Of a DNA stretch of 7,449 nt, positions 5,608 through 7,449 are shown piece after piece (the first letter of the stretch is position 1; each line of letters starts with the position of its first letter). The position numbers and the translations under genes are program-made. The notes below the pieces were generated by a model that worked only from the letters and a program-made list of their open reading frames with translations, ran no database searches and was not told the DNA's origin. The stretch is from Allobranchiibius sp038199265 (GTDB lineage Bacteria; Actinomycetota; Actinomycetes; Actinomycetales; Dermatophilaceae). The DNA lies in the NCBI GenBank assembly GCA_038199265.1, contig JBBPZD010000017.1, positions 1-7,449 of the forward strand, in the 5' to 3' direction.

Positions 5608-7062
5608 GTGAACTCCATCCGCCTGGCCGATTTCGTCAAGGCCTACGACGTACGCGGACTCGTCCCCGAGCAGCTCTCGACCGGGGTTGCACGGGCGCTG
5701 GGGCGGGCCTTCGCAGAGCATGTAGCGCTTCTTGACGGGGCTGACACCGTCGTCGTAGGCCACGACATGCGACCCAGCTCTCCGGACCTGGTTTCTGCGT
5801 TCGCCGACGGGTTGTCAGCACACGGTGTGAATGCCCTGCTCATTGGATTGTGTTCTACCGACGGTCTCTACTACGCCAGCGGAACGATGGGTCTACCCGG
5901 CGCGATGTTCACCGCGAGTCACAACCCGGCGCAGTACAACGGCATCAAGTTATGCCGCGCCGGCGCCCGGCCCATCAGCACCGACACCGGTCTTGCCGAG
6001 GTACGCGACCGCGCGCAGGAGTGGCTCGATCATCTCGAACCTCCAGCGGTTCAGTCTCCGGGCACGGTGGAAGAACGAGATGTGCTGGCCGAGTACGCGA
6101 CTTTCTTGAGAGGCTTGGTCGACCTCAGCGCTATCAAATCGCTCAAGGTCGTCGTCGACGCCGGAAACGGAATGGGTGGGTACACCGTTCCCGCCGTCCT
6201 GGGCACCGGCGGTGGGCTGCCCCAGCTGCCACTGGAGATTTCCGGGATGTACTTCGAGCTGGACGGCACCTTCCCCAACCATCCGGCAAACCCGCTGGAC
6301 CCGGCCAACCTTGTCGACCTGCAGGCAGCAGTGCGCGAACAGGGGGCCGACCTGGGTCTGGCCTTCGATGGCGATGCGGACCGCTGCTTCGTGGTCGACG
6401 AGCGGGGCGGCCCGGTCAGCGCGTCGGCTGTCACCGCGTTGGTCGCGGTTCGTGAAATCCAGCGGGCTGTCGCTGAAGGCACATCGGCGGCGGACATCAA
6501 AGTGGTCCACAATCTGATCTCCTCCCGGGCGGTGCCAGAGATCATCGTCGAGAACGGCGCAACGGCGGTGCGAACTCGGGTCGGCCACTCCTTCATCAAA
6601 TCGGACATGGCCGACAACGAGGCTGTCTTCGGCGGCGAGCACTCCGCGCACTACTACTTCAAAGACTTCTGGTACGCCGACACCGGCATGCTCGCGGCCA
6701 TGCACGTGCTCGCAGCTCTCGGAGTCGATGATCGGCCCCTCTCGCAGGTGATGCGCGAGTACAGCCGTTACACCGCCTCCGGTGAGATCAACTCCACCGT
6801 GCACGACAAGGAAGCTGCGACCTGCCGCGTGCGGGAATGGGCCCTGGCCCAGGACGGCGTCGTCGAGGACACCCTCGACGGATCCACCTTCACCCACGAA
6901 GAAACAGGCGATGCGCCGATGTGGTGGCTCAACATCCGTGGCAGCAACACCGAGCCGTTACTACGCCTGAACGTCGAGGCCGCAGACGATGCGACGATGA
7001 TCGCACTACGGGATGAAGCGCTCAGGCTCATCCGCCGAACCGATGAGAGCGAGACCCGATGA
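5608..7062 (+). CDS. manB: Phosphomannomutase / phosphoglucomutase
   Basis: This enzyme of the alpha-D-phosphohexomutase superfamily interconverts mannose-6-phosphate and mannose-1-phosphate, and possibly the glucose equivalents. It supplies GDP-mannose for mannosylated envelope glycans. The 484-residue protein is complete and close to the family's usual length. Its N-terminus (ADFVKAYDVRGLVP) is typical. The phosphoserine loop is TASHNPAQYNGIK with Ser104. The metal-binding loop is DGDADR at 254-259. The sugar-binding loop GGEHSAHYYFKD begins at Gly342. The phosphate-binding loop RGSNTEPLLR begins at Arg444. All four catalytic elements are intact. The GTG start has no Shine-Dalgarno but a TANNNT element at leaderless spacing. 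Its stop overlaps the Trm112-like start (ATGA). The symbol follows usual actinobacterial naming; sugar preference cannot be read from the sequence. Confidence 0.96.
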   Translation: MNSIRLADFVKAYDVRGLVPEQLSTGVARALGRAFAEHVALLDGADTVVVGHDMRPSSPDLVSAFADGLSAHGVNALLIGLCSTDGLYYASGTMGLPGAMFTASHNPAQYNGIKLCRAGARPISTDTGLAEVRDRAQEWLDHLEPPAVQSPGTVEERDVLAEYATFLRGLVDLSAIKSLKVVVDAGNGMGGYTVPAVLGTGGGLPQLPLEISGMYFELDGTFPNHPANPLDPANLVDLQAAVREQGADLGLAFDGDADRCFVVDERGGPVSASAVTALVAVREIQRAVAEGTSAADIKVVHNLISSRAVPEIIVENGATAVRTRVGHSFIKSDMADNEAVFGGEHSAHYYFKDFWYADTGMLAAMHVLAALGVDDRPLSQVMREYSRYTASGEINSTVHDKEAATCRVREWALAQDGVVEDTLDGSTFTHEETGDAPMWWLNIRGSNTEPLLRLNVEAADDATMIALRDEALRLIRRTDESETR

Positions 7063-7262
7063 GCAACATCGAACCCTGGCTGCGCGAGATTCTGCGCTGC
7101 CCGGTGTGCCGTGGCGAACTGATCGATGCCACCGGCCCTGACGGTGGTGCGGAGTTGCAGTGCGCCCAGCAGTGCGGCACCGAAGGTGTGCGCCGCGGGT
7201 ACCCGATCACTGACGGGATTCCCGTTCTGCTGGCAGACGAGGCGCGGCTCATCCGCGACTGA
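7059..7262 (+). CDS. Trm112 family protein (small zinc-finger-like protein)
   Basis: The 67-residue protein has the full Trm112 signature: a first pair CPVC (Cys14, Cys17), a second pair at Cys35 and Cys39, and then YPITDGIPVLL (48-58). The four cysteines probably bind zinc. Eukaryotic and archaeal Trm112 activates class I methyltransferases; the bacterial short forms are mostly uncharacterised. No methyltransferase gene is visible here. The protein starts inside the manB stop (ATGA) and is followed after 13 bp by the SIS-like gene, so it is co-transcribed and probably co-translated with the mannose-phosphate genes. Whether it assists one of these enzymes or a methyltransferase elsewhere is unknown. 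Confidence 0.93.
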   Translation: MSNIEPWLREILRCPVCRGELIDATGPDGGAELQCAQQCGTEGVRRGYPITDGIPVLLADEARLIRD

Positions 7263-7275
7263 GACGGTGCCCTTT

Positions 7276-7449
7276 ATGCAGGAGTCGTGGATCGACGATC
7301 CCAAAGAACTGTCGTGGCGCGACTCGCGTGACACCCTGCGCTCGCTCGCGACTGCGGGTGCACAGGTGCGTGAGGCTGTCACCCTGAGCCGCGAATCGGG
7401 CATCGAGCGTGTCGCCTACGGCGAGCGTCCACGGTCGGTGTTGGTTGCA
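7276..7449 (+). CDS. N-terminus of a SIS-domain-type sugar-phosphate isomerase-like protein (3' end outside window)
   Basis: The frame is open from ATG at 7276 to the window end (58 codons). The start of the protein, ESWIDDPKELSWRDSRDTLR followed by a segment ending AGAQVREA, resembles the N-terminus of the SIS/TobH-like protein that follows manB in many actinobacteria. The SIS domain itself would lie beyond the window, so function is inferred from this short segment and from synteny. A role in handling sugar phosphates beside ManB is likely. An in-frame GTG at 7267 would add three residues; neither start has a strong ribosome binding site. The gene lies 13 bp after the Trm112-like stop and is probably part of the same operon. 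Confidence 0.72.
   Translation, partial: MQESWIDDPKELSWRDSRDTLRSLATAGAQVREAVTLSRESGIERVAYGERPRSVLVA

Noticed and set aside
5950..6897. Long open frame (315 codons) on the minus strand opposite manB
   Set aside because: It lies wholly within an intact manB with all catalytic motifs. Its translation shows no recognisable domain, and long antisense frames are expected opposite high-GC genes.

Overview
The window looks like a chromosomal segment of a high-GC actinobacterium. The support is the GC-rich sequence with frequent GTG starts, starts that appear leaderless, and a gene set (membrane glycosyltransferase, DUF5719, zincin-fold protein, DUF3499, phosphomannomutase, Trm112-like protein, SIS protein) that I recognise as conserved actinobacterial neighbours next to the mannose-activation genes. 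The genus cannot be fixed from the sequence. No phage, insertion sequence, CRISPR array, tRNA or rRNA gene was seen.

Layout. Positions 1-2984 hold a plus-strand pair: the 3' part of a large polytopic membrane protein (probably the C-terminal half of a family 2 glycosyltransferase) and an exported or membrane-anchored DUF5719 protein. They are joined by an ATGA stop/start overlap. A 102-bp gap with two palindromes of the same form (CGTC-NN-GACG) precedes a cytidylate-kinase-like gene (3087-3701, plus). A 62-bp convergent gap with one perfect hairpin follows. Then come two minus-strand genes, an atypical SDR oxidoreductase (3764-4636) and, upstream of it, a zincin-family protein (4633-5106), coupled by a TTGA overlap. 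An 86-bp divergent promoter region leads into the plus-strand run DUF3499 (5193-5588), phosphomannomutase manB (5608-7062), Trm112-like protein (7059-7262) and the start of a SIS-domain-type protein (7276 to the window end).

How the parts fit. ManB interconverts mannose-6-phosphate and mannose-1-phosphate, the precursor of GDP-mannose and of mannosylated envelope glycans. The SIS-like gene next to it probably acts on the same sugar-phosphate pool. The upstream glycosyltransferase/DUF5719 pair is probably an envelope module, though no shared pathway is proven. The kinase and SDR genes sit between DUF5719 and the zincin gene, where I would not expect them in the conserved order, so they may be a lineage-specific insertion.

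No wholly new system is evident. The points most worth a second look are: three genes with identical TANNNT-N6-GTG leaderless geometry; a zincin-family protein without its HExxH motif; and the tandem palindromes at the kinase promoter.
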